Of a DNA stretch of 64,000 bases, positions 50,939 through 59,811 are shown piece after piece. A program made the translations under genes and the position numbers. The notes beneath the pieces were generated by a model, which worked only from the letters and a program-made list of their open reading frames with translations, searched no databases and was not told where the DNA came from. Source of the DNA: Bosea vestrisii (GTDB lineage Bacteria; Pseudomonadota; Alphaproteobacteria; Rhizobiales; Beijerinckiaceae). The first letter of the stretch is position 1; each line of letters opens with the position of its first letter. The stretch covers positions 558,001 to 622,000 of the forward strand of contig NZ_CP126307.1 of NCBI RefSeq assembly GCF_030144325.1, written 5' to 3'.

Positions 50939-51054
50939 CGGGATGGCGGCGCCGGCGGTGCCACGCCGTCCCCACCCCAACCAACGCGGTCTGCCTTCGC
51001 TGCGAGCCAAGTCGTTCTCCTGCCGGCCCGCCGGGCTCAATCGCCTGCGCTGTG

Positions 51055-51741
51055 CTAGCTGGCGTCGCCGTCGTCAAGCGGCGTGAACAGGTCGCCGAGC
51101 GGATCCTCGTCATCGTGCAGGCTCGGATCGTCGTCCGGCACCGGCACTGCGAGGTCCTTGGCGAGGCGCCCCTCGATGAAGCCGGCGCCTTTCAGCTCCT
51201 CCAGCCCCGGCAGGTCGTCGATCCGGTCGAGCCCGAAATGGTCGAGGAAAGCCGGCGTCGTGCCGAAGGTCACCGGCCGCCCCGGCGAGCGCCTGCGGCC
51301 GCGCAGGCGCACCCAGCCGGCTTCGAGCAGGATGTCGAGCGTGCCCTTGGCGGTGGCGACGCCGCGGATCTCCTCGATCTCGGCCCGCGTCACCGGCTGG
51401 TGGTAGGCGATGATGGCGAGCGTCTCCAGCGCGGCGCGCGAGAGCTTGCGCGGCGGCTCGGCCTCGGGCGCCAGCAGATAGGCAAGATCGGGCGCGGTGC
51501 GGAAGGCATAGCCGCCGGCGACGCGATGCAGCGTCACCCCGCGCATGGCATAGCTCTGCTCGAGCTCGGCGATCACCCGCTCGATCGGCACGTTCGCCGC
51601 TACTGATTTCGCCAGGTCGTCGGCTGTAAGCGGCTGCACCGAAGCAAAGAGCAGCGCCTCGACGATGCGGCAGGCGCGCGCCAGCGCCTCGTCGGCATCC
51701 CATTCCTCGTCGTCCTCGCGTTCGGCTTCAGCCACGGCCAT
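51055..51741 (-). CDS. scpB: Segregation and condensation protein B
   Basis: A 228-residue winged-helix protein, partner of ScpA and SMC in chromosome condensation. ARIVEALLFAS-type start (ACRIVEALLFASVQPLT), HRVAGGYAFRTAPDLAYLL, and LETLAIIAYHQPVTRAEIEEIRG are family signatures; GTTPAFLDHFGL follows and the tail is acidic. The frame opens at 51852, but the ATG at 51741 leaves the normal 7-base gap after scpA. Confidence 0.96.
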   Translation of the reverse strand: MAVAEAEREDDEEWDADEALARACRIVEALLFASVQPLTADDLAKSVAANVPIERVIAELEQSYAMRGVTLHRVAGGYAFRTAPDLAYLLAPEAEPPRKLSRAALETLAIIAYHQPVTRAEIEEIRGVATAKGTLDILLEAGWVRLRGRRRSPGRPVTFGTTPAFLDHFGLDRIDDLPGLEELKGAGFIEGRLAKDLAVPVPDDDPSLHDDEDPLGDLFTPLDDGDAS

Positions 51742-51748
51742 CAGCGCC

Positions 51749-52567
51749 TCACAGGTCGAGCGTCGGTGGCCGCGCCGAGCGGCGGCGGACATAAAGCGGC
51801 GAGAAGGCGCCATCCTGGCGCAGGTCGAGCACGCCCTCGCGCACCATCTCAAGCATGGCCGAGAGCGAGGAGGCCCTGACCGTCGCCGCCATCGTCTCTT
51901 CCGGCAGGCCGTGGCTGCTCATATAGCGGGTGAGATAGCCGTCGATCGCGGTCCATTCGCCGGCCTCGCCGACCAGCCGCGCCAGTGCCTCGCGCGCCTC
52001 GGCCAGCGAGAGGACCTGGCGCTGGCCGACGCTCATCGGCTGGCGAATGCGCTTCTGGCGCTGCTGCGCATAGGCCGCCAGCAGGTCGTAGAGCTCCGCT
52101 TCCCAGATCGGCCGCCCCTCGAAGGCGATCACTTCGGGCGCACCGCGGGCGAAGACGTCGCGGCCGAGCCGCTCGCGGGTCGCAAGCCGCTGTGCCGCGG
52201 CGCGGATCGTCTCCAGTCGCTTCAGGCGCAGCGCCAGCGCGGTGGCGAGATCAGCGGCGCTCGGCTCCTCGCCCCTGGGCGGCTCGGGCAGCAGCAGGCG
52301 CGATTTCAGATAGGCGAGCCAGGCCGCCATGACGAGATAGTCGGCAGCGAGCTCGAGCCGCAGCTCCCGCGCCTTCTCGACGAAGACGAGGTATTGCTCC
52401 GCCAGCGCCAGGATCGAGATACGGGCGAGATCGACCTTCTGGCGGCGGGCGAGATCGAGCAGCAGGTCGAGCGGCCCTTCATAGCCGTCGACATCGATCA
52501 GGAACGCCGGCTCGCCGCTCGCGCGTTCCGACGTGCCGTCCTCCTGGAATGGCAGCTCAGCGGCCAT
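51749..52567 (-). CDS. scpA: Segregation and condensation protein A
   Basis: A 272-residue kleisin that links the SMC heads. FLIDVDGYEGPLDLLLDLAR near the N-terminus is the strongest signature, followed by VDLARISILALAEQYL, and the C-terminal winged helix with FLALLELVREG-type end (LSAMLEMVREGVLDLRQ). The ATG at 52567 has GGATAGG upstream; an extension to 52747 would overlap nagZ. It lies 67 bases after nagZ. Confidence 0.96.
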   Translation of the reverse strand: MAAELPFQEDGTSERASGEPAFLIDVDGYEGPLDLLLDLARRQKVDLARISILALAEQYLVFVEKARELRLELAADYLVMAAWLAYLKSRLLLPEPPRGEEPSAADLATALALRLKRLETIRAAAQRLATRERLGRDVFARGAPEVIAFEGRPIWEAELYDLLAAYAQQRQKRIRQPMSVGQRQVLSLAEAREALARLVGEAGEWTAIDGYLTRYMSSHGLPEETMAATVRASSLSAMLEMVREGVLDLRQDGAFSPLYVRRRSARPPTLDL

Positions 52568-52634
52568 CGTTGGCCTATCCCCATGTCCTGCCCCGCCCGT
52601 CTGGCGAGGCCGCAACCCCGGGGATAGAATCAGC

Positions 52635-53648
52635 TTATCTACCGCCCATGGCAAGGGCAGTCGCGAGTTGTGCCCGCGTAGCTTCGAGATCGAGCGGCTC
52701 GGGCTCGTGCCGGATGCGGGCGAGTGCCATCGCGGCGCGGCGGGCACGCTGGCCGCTCATCGCCGGGACGGCGCCAGCTACCGCGACCATCTCCTCCATG
52801 ATGCCATGACAATGCAGCACCACGTCGACGCCGGCCCGGATCGCCGCCTGCGATTTTTCGGCGAACGAGCCGGACAGCGCCTTCATCGAGATGTCGTCGG
52901 TCATGATCAGCCCGTCATAGCCGAGCTCGCCGCGCATGATATCGCGCACGATCTTCCGCGAGACCGTCGCCGGCCGGCGGTTGTCGAGCGCGGTGAAGAC
53001 GACATGGGCCGTCATCGCCAGCGGCATGTCGGCGAGATGGCGGAACGGCCGGAAATCATGGGCGCGCAACTCGTCGATACCAGCCTCGACCACCGGCAGG
53101 TCGTGATGGCTGTCGGCCTTGGCCCGGCCATGGCCCGGCATATGCTTGATCACCGGCAAGACACCGCCCGCCAAAAGCCCCTCGGCCGCCGCCCGGCCGA
53201 GCGTCGCCACCATGGCGGGATCACGCGCATAGGCGCGATTGCCGATCACGTCATGGCTGCCGGCGATCGGCACGTCGAGCACCGGCAGGCAGTCGACATC
53301 GATGCCGACGCTTTTCAGGTCATGCGCCATCAATCGCGCCGAGAGCCGGACGATTTCGCGCTGCTGGACGGGATCGTTGATCGCGAGGAAGGTCAGCGCC
53401 GGCGGATAGGGCGGCCAATGCGGCGGCCCCATGCGCTGGACCCGGCCGCCTTCCTGGTCGATCAGGATCGGCGCCTGCCAGCCGACGCAGTCGCGCATCT
53501 GCGCCGTCAGCGCCGCGACCTGCGCCGGGTCCTGCGTATTGCGCTTGAACAGGATGAAGCCCCAGGGCCGGGCGTCGCGGAAGAAGGCCCGCTCGTCGGC
53601 GGTGAGGCTCGTGCCGAGGCAACCGGCGATGAAGGCGCGCGAGGTCAT
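52635..53648 (-). CDS. nagZ: Beta-N-acetylhexosaminidase
   Basis: A 337-residue family-3 glycosidase of peptidoglycan recycling that removes GlcNAc from GlcNAc-anhydroMurNAc peptides in the cytoplasm. PWGFILFKRNTQDP, PILIDQEGGRVQRM, the KHMPGHG motif with the acid/base loop SHHDLP, and the nucleophile segment LIMTDDISM are all present. Its products can influence beta-lactamase induction. In relatives the SPOR gene is directly upstream; here a repeat, a TRAP binding protein and an agmatinase-like gene intervene. Confidence 0.96.
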   Translation of the reverse strand: MTSRAFIAGCLGTSLTADERAFFRDARPWGFILFKRNTQDPAQVAALTAQMRDCVGWQAPILIDQEGGRVQRMGPPHWPPYPPALTFLAINDPVQQREIVRLSARLMAHDLKSVGIDVDCLPVLDVPIAGSHDVIGNRAYARDPAMVATLGRAAAEGLLAGGVLPVIKHMPGHGRAKADSHHDLPVVEAGIDELRAHDFRPFRHLADMPLAMTAHVVFTALDNRRPATVSRKIVRDIMRGELGYDGLIMTDDISMKALSGSFAEKSQAAIRAGVDVVLHCHGIMEEMVAVAGAVPAMSGQRARRAAMALARIRHEPEPLDLEATRAQLATALAMGGR

Positions 53649-53689
53649 GCGCCCGTTATCGCCGATTCGGGGGCGAGCCGCATTGCGTC

Positions 53690-53836
53690 ATTGCGAGGTG
53701 GCGCGAAGCGCCGAGCCCGGAGCCACGCCGTCATTCTCGGGCGAAGCGAAGCGCAGACCCGAGAATCTCAGGATTGGAAGGCGCCGACTGGCGCCTCCTT
53801 CGGCCTGCGATGCTCGGGTCAAGCCCGAGCATGACG
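53690..53836. repeat. 110-bp multi-hairpin element, copy 4, joined to a fragment of another palindrome
   Basis: The full copy runs 53729-53836 (CGTCATTCTCGGGCG to GAGCATGACG) with hairpin 1, and a perfect 3' hairpin GCTCGGG TCAAG CCCGAGC. In its centre the sequence has gained another small hairpin (GGCGCC GACT GGCGCC). Directly before it, 53690-53725 (GCGTCATTGCGAGG ... GCCCGGAGCC) looks like a half copy of the 150-bp type. Confidence 0.85.
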
Positions 53837-53867
53837 GTGCCCGGCCAGGAGTGGTTGCAGCCTGCCC

Positions 53868-54959
53868 TCACCGCAGCGACTGCGAGGCCTGCGCATTGAA
53901 GGCGTCAAAGGGCAGCTCGGCGACGCGGAACCAGAGCTGCTCCTTCTTCCAGTACGACAGGAAGGAATCCCACAGCGTCTTGAAGGCCGGGTTCTTCGCC
54001 GCCTGGTCGGCATAGAGGGCGAAGGCCTCCTTGAAGGCCGCCTGCATCACATCCTGCGGGAAGGCACGTAGTTCGGCGCCGGAAGCGATCAGCCGCAGCA
54101 GCGCGTCCGGGTTGCCGTGGTCGTATTTCGCCATGCACAGCGCGTTCGCCTCGGCGCAGGCCGCCTCGACGATGGCGCGATAATGCGCCGGCAGCCCGGC
54201 CCACTTCTCGTTGTTGACGATGAAGCTGACGTTCGCGCAGCCTTCCCAGAAACCGGGATAGTAATAGTATTTCGCCACCTTCACGAAGCCGAGCTTCTCG
54301 TCGTCATAGGGGCCGGAGAACTCGGCCGCGTCGATCGTGCCGCGCTCCAGCGCCGGGTAGATGTCGCCGCCGCCCAATGTCTGCGGTACCACGCCGAGCT
54401 TGGCCATGATCTGGCCGCCGAGACCCGCAATGCGGAACTTGAGGCCCTGGAGATCAGCGACGCTCTTGATCTCCTTGCGGAACCAGCCGCCCATCTGGGC
54501 GCCGGTGTTACCGGACGGAATCGTGTGCACGCCGAACTTCTTCATCAGCTCGCGGCAAAGCTCGAGACCGCCGCCCTGGTAGAGCCAGGCGTTCTGCTGG
54601 CGCGTGTTGAGGCCGAACGGCAGCGAGGTCTCGAAGGCGAAGGCCGTGTCCTTGCCGATATAGAAGCTCGACAGCGTGTGACTGCACTCGACCGTGCCGT
54701 TCTGCACCGCATCGAGCGCCTGCAGCGCCGGCACGATCTCGCCGGCGGCGAAGGTCTGGATCTGGAACTGGCCGTCCGTCGCCTCTGCGACGCGCTTGGC
54801 GACCTGGGTCGAAATGCCGAAAAGCGTATCCAGGCTCTTAGGATAGCTCGAGGTCAGGCGCCAATTGATCTTCGGATTGGTCTGCGCGATCGCCGGTGCA
54901 GCGATGGTCGCGGCCGCGGCGCCTACGGCCGTGGTCTTGAGAAGCTTGCGGCGGTCCAT
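53868..54959 (-). CDS. TRAP transporter substrate-binding protein (DctP family)
   Basis: A 363-residue periplasmic solute receptor with a leader DRRKLLKTTAVGAAAATIAAPAIA that resembles a twin-arginine signal. INWRLTSSYPKSLDTLFGI starts the fold; LKFRIAGLGGQIMAKLGVVP holds the conserved carboxylate-binding Arg, and GGGDIYPALERGTIDAAEF follows, as in receptors of 2-oxoacids and other organic acids. GAGAGGAAA lies before the ATG. No DctQ/DctM membrane genes are next to it, so it is an orphan receptor here. Confidence 0.93.
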   Translation of the reverse strand: MDRRKLLKTTAVGAAAATIAAPAIAQTNPKINWRLTSSYPKSLDTLFGISTQVAKRVAEATDGQFQIQTFAAGEIVPALQALDAVQNGTVECSHTLSSFYIGKDTAFAFETSLPFGLNTRQQNAWLYQGGGLELCRELMKKFGVHTIPSGNTGAQMGGWFRKEIKSVADLQGLKFRIAGLGGQIMAKLGVVPQTLGGGDIYPALERGTIDAAEFSGPYDDEKLGFVKVAKYYYYPGFWEGCANVSFIVNNEKWAGLPAHYRAIVEAACAEANALCMAKYDHGNPDALLRLIASGAELRAFPQDVMQAAFKEAFALYADQAAKNPAFKTLWDSFLSYWKKEQLWFRVAELPFDAFNAQASQSLR

Positions 54960-55133
54960 GGTGTGTTTCCTCTCGCTTGCCGGCTTCGGCATTCTTCGAA
55001 CGGGCTATGCCCGATGGCCTGGCGCGACGCTAGAGCACGCGCTGACGGGGCTCCAGTCACGGCCCCGCAACGCGCGCATGTCCGGATAGCAGGAGCAATC
55101 CGGGATTCCTGCACAGCGGCATGGGGATGCGGT

Positions 55134-56066
55134 TCAGCTGCCTGCGCTGCCAGCAAGGAGGCCAGCCCCGAGCATGGCCAGCCGACAGACGCTCCGCGCC
55201 CCGAGGCCGCCAATGTCCTCCTCGGGTACGAACTCGACGATGTTGAAGCCGATGATCGGCGCGCGCGCCGCTACGCCGTTCAGCAGGTCGACGAGGTCGC
55301 CATAGCCGAGGCCGCCCGGCGCCCGGCCGAGCACACCCGGCACCACCGACGGATCGAGGCCATCGACATCCAGGCAAACCACGACCGGCCGGCCCGCCGG
55401 CACGCACTGGACCGCGTGGCCGATCCCCTTTTCCCTGAGCATGCGCATGTCGACGATTTGCGCCCCGGCGGCGCGCGCATCGCTGACATCGGTTTCGCGG
55501 GCGCTGCCGATGCCGCGGGCACCGACCTGAACGATCGCCTTGACGCCGGAAAGTTCGGATGCGCGCCGCATCGTGCTGGACAGCCCGAAACGCTCGCCCT
55601 CGACCTCCTCGCGCCAGTCGATATGCGCATCGATCTGCAGGATGCTGATCTCGCTGCGTGCGGCGAAGGCTTTCAGGGCAGGAATCTGCACGCTGTCATC
55701 ACCGCCGAGCAGCAAGGGCGCCGCTCCTTGCGCGAGCAAGGCGGAATAGACCGCCTCGATCCGCGCCCGATTGCCGGCGAAGTCGCCCGGATCGAAAGCG
55801 ATATCGCCGCAATCGACCAGGTTCTGGTCCGACCAGGCCGACGCCCGGCCGAGATCGAAATCATAGTGCCCGCGCCGCGCCGCCTGTCGCGCGCTCGCAC
55901 TGCGGACGGCAGCGGGAGCCGAGGCGCTGTGCAGGCTGCCTGACGGATAGGGCGTCGCGCCGGGAATGCCGACCACCGCGACTGCGCCGTGCGGCACAGC
56001 GTCGAGCGCGACAGCTTCGCAGCCAAGGAAGGTCTCGCTAACGCGGGAGATCGGGTCGAGAGGCAT
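55134..56066 (-). CDS. Agmatinase/arginase (ureohydrolase) family protein
   Basis: A 310-residue binuclear-manganese-type hydrolase. Motifs are LLLGGDDSVQIP (121-128), QIDAHIDW (DAHID at 146-150) and CLDVDGLDPS (LDVDGLDP at 232-239). In arginase and agmatinase the first motif is GGDHS with a metal-binding His; here that residue is Asp124, which may alter metal or substrate. It could cleave a guanidino compound to an amine plus urea, or act on a related amidine. It is preceded by the terminator of the SPOR gene and so has its own promoter. Confidence 0.88.
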   Translation of the reverse strand: MPLDPISRVSETFLGCEAVALDAVPHGAVAVVGIPGATPYPSGSLHSASAPAAVRSASARQAARRGHYDFDLGRASAWSDQNLVDCGDIAFDPGDFAGNRARIEAVYSALLAQGAAPLLLGGDDSVQIPALKAFAARSEISILQIDAHIDWREEVEGERFGLSSTMRRASELSGVKAIVQVGARGIGSARETDVSDARAAGAQIVDMRMLREKGIGHAVQCVPAGRPVVVCLDVDGLDPSVVPGVLGRAPGGLGYGDLVDLLNGVAARAPIIGFNIVEFVPEEDIGGLGARSVCRLAMLGAGLLAGSAGS

Positions 56067-56172
56067 GGCGAACGAACCAATGACGGAGGATGGTGTCTCC
56101 AGCCTGCCTGCCACCCGGCATCCGGGCACGCAAGCGCATCGCCGTGGGCAGGTTCGCGGAAGCCAAACGAAA

Positions 56173-56201
56173 ACACCGGCCGCGACGATCGCGGCCGGTG
56201 T
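56173..56201 (-). terminator. Terminator of the SPOR gene
   Basis: 13-bp perfect stem ACACCGGCCGCGA (56173-56185) and TCGCGGCCGGTGT (56189-56201) with a CGA loop. On the minus strand it is followed by TTTTCGTTT. It lies 32 bases after the SPOR stop at 56233. Confidence 0.88.
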
Positions 56202-56232
56202 GTCAGGTGTCTATGAGAAGGTCGGCCGTGCT

Positions 56233-57834
56233 TCAGTTCTTCGCGATGAAGCACTGGCCGCCGGCAGCCTGCAACGCCGAGCACATCGAGCTCGCATCCT
56301 CGCGGGAATACGGACCGACGCGCAGGCGATAGACCGTCTTGCCGCCAGCGAGCTCGGTCTTGCGCACGATCGGGCTCTGGCCGCCGAGCTGATCGGAATA
56401 TTTGCGCTGGAGCGCTGCGAAGGTGGCGCGTGCCTCGGCCTCGCTGCCCGGCGCGCCGAGCTGCACGACGAAGCCACCTGCCGGGTCTGTGCGCGGCGGC
56501 GTAGCGGCGGGGGCGGCCGGCTGGACCGGCTGCGGCGCGAGTGCCGCGGTCCGGGTCGTGTTGGCGGGCGGCGTCTGCGAGGCCGGCGGGGTCGCTGGAG
56601 CAGCCGCACGTTCCTGCGATTTGGGTGCCTGCGCCTGTGCGACCGGGCTCGGCGTCGCCGAAGGCGTCGCGGCCGGGCGGTTCGACGGCGCCGAACCGGT
56701 CACGATGCCTTGCCCTGCCCCGTTCGTGGCGGCTGCATTGCTGGTCGCCGGCGTGCCGTCCGGGCGGATTGCGACGGTGCGCACCTTGCGCGGCTCACCG
56801 AGGCCGGGCACGGCCGGGATCGGGATCAGGCCGGGCTCGGTCGAAGCCAGAGCGGCGGCAGCCGTATCGGTCGGCGTGATGCTGCCATTCGACGTTTGCG
56901 TCGGGCGCTGCGCTGCCATCGTACGCGCTGCCTGCTGCACGTCGACCGGCTGCTCCTCGCGGCTGACGACCTTGGTCTTGTCGGTCGAGGCGTCGCCGCT
57001 GCGCTCGTAGATCTGCTTGTTCTGGTTCGGGATCTCGGCTCCGCCGGGATTGACCGGCGCGACCTTGGACGGCCCGGTATCGGCCGCGATCACCGGCGGC
57101 TGGCCGTTGACGCCGGCTGGGCTCTTGTCGCGGAAGACCGTGGCGGCGCCAACACCGCCGACGACGACGACGAGCAGCGCCGCAGCCGTAATGAGCCCCT
57201 TGCGCGAGCGCGGCCGCTGGAAGTCGCGAGATTCGTCCTCAGCGACTTGCGACTGGGCATCATATTGTGGGGCGGCAGGATAGTCGTGGTCGTAAGCTTG
57301 GGCCTGCGGCTGGCCGGCCGCCTCGTCGAGGTCGCGCGGCAGCTCGGGGACATAGGCGTGATGCCCCTCTTGCTGCACCGCATAGGGCTGCGAGCCTGGC
57401 GGCAGCGGCTCCGGCTCATCGTAATCGTGCACCGGCGCCGAAGGGGCGTGGGCGATCGGCTGAGCCGGCGCAGTCCGCACGGGCTCGGTCCGGCGCAGCA
57501 GCGCCTCGAATTCGTCGAGCGTGCCGCGCACATCCGGCGGCGGCGAAGCTGATGGCGCCTGAGGCGGTGTGACCAATGTCGGCTGGAAGCTCGGCTCGGT
57601 CCGGTTGGCAGACCAGGACGCGGGCTGCGACGCAGCAGGGCGTGCCTGATCGGTTCGACCGGCGAAGAGTTCCTTCAGCGGATCGTCCTGCCCGACGAGC
57701 CGGGTCAGCTCCATCAGCGGATCGGAAGCCGTGCCCGGCTTCTGCGGCTGGGCCGCTCCGCGCAGCTGGCGCTCGAGGTCGTCGAGATCGAGGGCGAAAC
57801 GATTTCTAGCTGGCTCGCTCATCACATGATCCAT
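56233..57834 (-). CDS. SPOR domain-containing membrane protein
   Basis: A 533-residue protein: an acidic/Pro-rich cytoplasmic part (1-210), one membrane helix (213-233, LITAAALLVVVVGGVGAATVF), a long Ala/Pro/Thr-rich periplasmic linker, and a C-terminal SPOR domain (about 455-530; GGFVVQLGAPGSEAEARATF to YRLRVGPYSREDASSMC). SPOR domains bind denuded peptidoglycan at division septa. It stands between argS and nagZ as in related genomes. An alternative start at 57822 is possible. Confidence 0.9.
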   Translation of the reverse strand: MDHVMSEPARNRFALDLDDLERQLRGAAQPQKPGTASDPLMELTRLVGQDDPLKELFAGRTDQARPAASQPASWSANRTEPSFQPTLVTPPQAPSASPPPDVRGTLDEFEALLRRTEPVRTAPAQPIAHAPSAPVHDYDEPEPLPPGSQPYAVQQEGHHAYVPELPRDLDEAAGQPQAQAYDHDYPAAPQYDAQSQVAEDESRDFQRPRSRKGLITAAALLVVVVGGVGAATVFRDKSPAGVNGQPPVIAADTGPSKVAPVNPGGAEIPNQNKQIYERSGDASTDKTKVVSREEQPVDVQQAARTMAAQRPTQTSNGSITPTDTAAAALASTEPGLIPIPAVPGLGEPRKVRTVAIRPDGTPATSNAAATNGAGQGIVTGSAPSNRPAATPSATPSPVAQAQAPKSQERAAAPATPPASQTPPANTTRTAALAPQPVQPAAPAATPPRTDPAGGFVVQLGAPGSEAEARATFAALQRKYSDQLGGQSPIVRKTELAGGKTVYRLRVGPYSREDASSMCSALQAAGGQCFIAKN

Positions 57835-58009
57835 TCCAGCGCGTGCCGCTACCCATCAAAGGACGTCGCCACAGCGCGGTCAATCTGACGAAAGCCTTAG
57901 CCGATCGCCTTTCGGCAGACCGGCCAACACCACTTCCGTGTCGGACCCGGCGGACGCCGACCGGATCATCCTGATCCGCAAAGCGTCCGATGCGCCGGGA
58001 TGGATCCCG

Positions 58010-59776
58010 TCAGCGCATCTCCTCCGGCGCCGTCACCCCAACGACCGCCAGACCGGAAGCAAGGACGCTGCGCACGGCATGCACGAACGCCAATCTTGCC
58101 GATGTCGACTTTCGATCAGTTTGATTAACGAACCGTAATTGCGGCGAGTCTTTGCCCTTGTTCCATAGCGAGTGGAAGGCGCTGGCCAAGTCATGCACGA
58201 AAAAGGCAACACGATGGGGCTCGTGTGACGCAGCCGCGGCATCGATCATCCTCGGATAGGCGGCAATCATCTTGACGATGCCGATCTCCGACTCGTCGGT
58301 CAGCAGGCCAAGGTCGGCTTCCGCCAGCGCCTGCGGCGACAGGTCGAGATCGGGGAAGACCTCGGCTGCCTGGCGGAAGATCGAGGCGCAGCGCGCATGT
58401 GCGTACTGAACGTAGAAGACCGGATTGTCCTTCGACTGCTCGACGACCTTGGCCAGATCGAAGTCGAGCGTCGCGTCGTTCTTGCGGAAGATCATCATGA
58501 AGCGGACGGCATCGCGGCCGACCTCGTCGATGACCTCGCGCAGGGTGACGAAATCGCCGGAGCGCTTCGACATCCGGACCTGCTCGCCATTGCGCAGCAG
58601 GCGGACGAGCTGGCAGAGCTTGACGTCGAGCGCGCCCTGCCCGTTCGTCACGGCCTTCACAGCGGCCTGCATGCGCTTGACGTAGCCGCCGTGGTCGGCG
58701 CCCCAGACGTCGATCATCTCGGCGAAGCCGCGCGTGAACTTCGAGCGGTGATAGGCGATGTCGTTGGCGAAATAGGTGTAGCTGCCATCCGACTTCAGCA
58801 GCGGCCGGTCGACATCATCGCCAAACTGCGTGGCGCGGAACAGCGTCTGCTCGCGATCCTCCCAGTCCTCGTCCTTCTGGCCCTTGGGCGGCGGCAGCCG
58901 GCCCTCATAGATCAGATCCCGCGCGCGCAGATCCTCGATCGTCTGGTGAACCGCGTTGGAGTTGCCGTCCCTGCCCTGCAGCGAGCGCTCCGAGAAGAAG
59001 ACCCCATGGACGACACCGAGCGCGGCCAGATCATCGCGGATCATCGCCATCATCCCGTCGATCGCCACCCCGCGCACCAGAGGCAGCCAGTCCCATTCGG
59101 CCTTGTCGAGCAGTGCCGGACCATGCTCGCGGGCCAGCGTCTCGCCGATCGAAACGAGATAGTCGCCGGGATAGAGCCCTTCCGGGATCGCACCGATCTC
59201 CTCGCCCAGCGCCTCGCGGTAGCGCAGGAAGGCGGAACGGGCGAGCACGTCGACCTGCGCCCCGGCATCGTTGATGTAGTACTCGCGGGTGACGTCGTGT
59301 CCGGCGAACGCGAGCAGGCTCGCCAGCGCGTCGCCGAAGACCGCGCCGCGGCCATGGCCGACATGCATCGGCCCGGTCGGATTGGCCGAGACGTATTCGA
59401 CGTTGATCTTCGGATCGCCCTTGGCGGCACCGCGGCCGTGCTCGGTGCCGGCCAGCACTGCCGACTTCAGAACCTTAGTGAAAACAGCAGGTTGCAGCGT
59501 CAGGTTGATAAATCCTGGGCCAGCGATCTCGGCCTTGAGGACATCGCCGTCCCTGGCGAGCTCGGCGACGATCAGCTCAGCCAGCGCGCGCGGCGCCATG
59601 CCGGCTTCCTTAGCCAGCACCATCGCGGCGTTGATCGCAAGATCGCCATGGGCCGGGTCCTTGGTCGGCTCGACCACGACGCGCGCCAGCGACAGCCCGG
59701 CCGGGATGCGACCGGCCTCCGCCAATCCGGTCAGGACGGCGGCGAGGCGTGCGGAGAAAGTCTCGAAAATGTTCAT
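58010..59776 (-). CDS. argS: Arginyl-tRNA synthetase
   Basis: A 588-residue class I synthetase. The HIGH-type motif is HVGH (138-141) in NPTGPMHVGHGRG, preceded by INVEYVSAN; the KMSKS-equivalent is RMSKRSGDFVTL; and the DALR anticodon-binding domain fills the C-terminus (FVHDLASAFHSLWN). The ATG at 59776 is preferred over a TTG at 59785. It is 35 bases after dgt and part of the conserved dgt-argS-SPOR run. Confidence 0.97.
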   Translation of the reverse strand: MNIFETFSARLAAVLTGLAEAGRIPAGLSLARVVVEPTKDPAHGDLAINAAMVLAKEAGMAPRALAELIVAELARDGDVLKAEIAGPGFINLTLQPAVFTKVLKSAVLAGTEHGRGAAKGDPKINVEYVSANPTGPMHVGHGRGAVFGDALASLLAFAGHDVTREYYINDAGAQVDVLARSAFLRYREALGEEIGAIPEGLYPGDYLVSIGETLAREHGPALLDKAEWDWLPLVRGVAIDGMMAMIRDDLAALGVVHGVFFSERSLQGRDGNSNAVHQTIEDLRARDLIYEGRLPPPKGQKDEDWEDREQTLFRATQFGDDVDRPLLKSDGSYTYFANDIAYHRSKFTRGFAEMIDVWGADHGGYVKRMQAAVKAVTNGQGALDVKLCQLVRLLRNGEQVRMSKRSGDFVTLREVIDEVGRDAVRFMMIFRKNDATLDFDLAKVVEQSKDNPVFYVQYAHARCASIFRQAAEVFPDLDLSPQALAEADLGLLTDESEIGIVKMIAAYPRMIDAAAASHEPHRVAFFVHDLASAFHSLWNKGKDSPQLRFVNQTDRKSTSARLAFVHAVRSVLASGLAVVGVTAPEEMR

Positions 59777-59811
59777 GACGACCAAAGATGCATGGGGAAG
59801 CGGGCCAGCGC

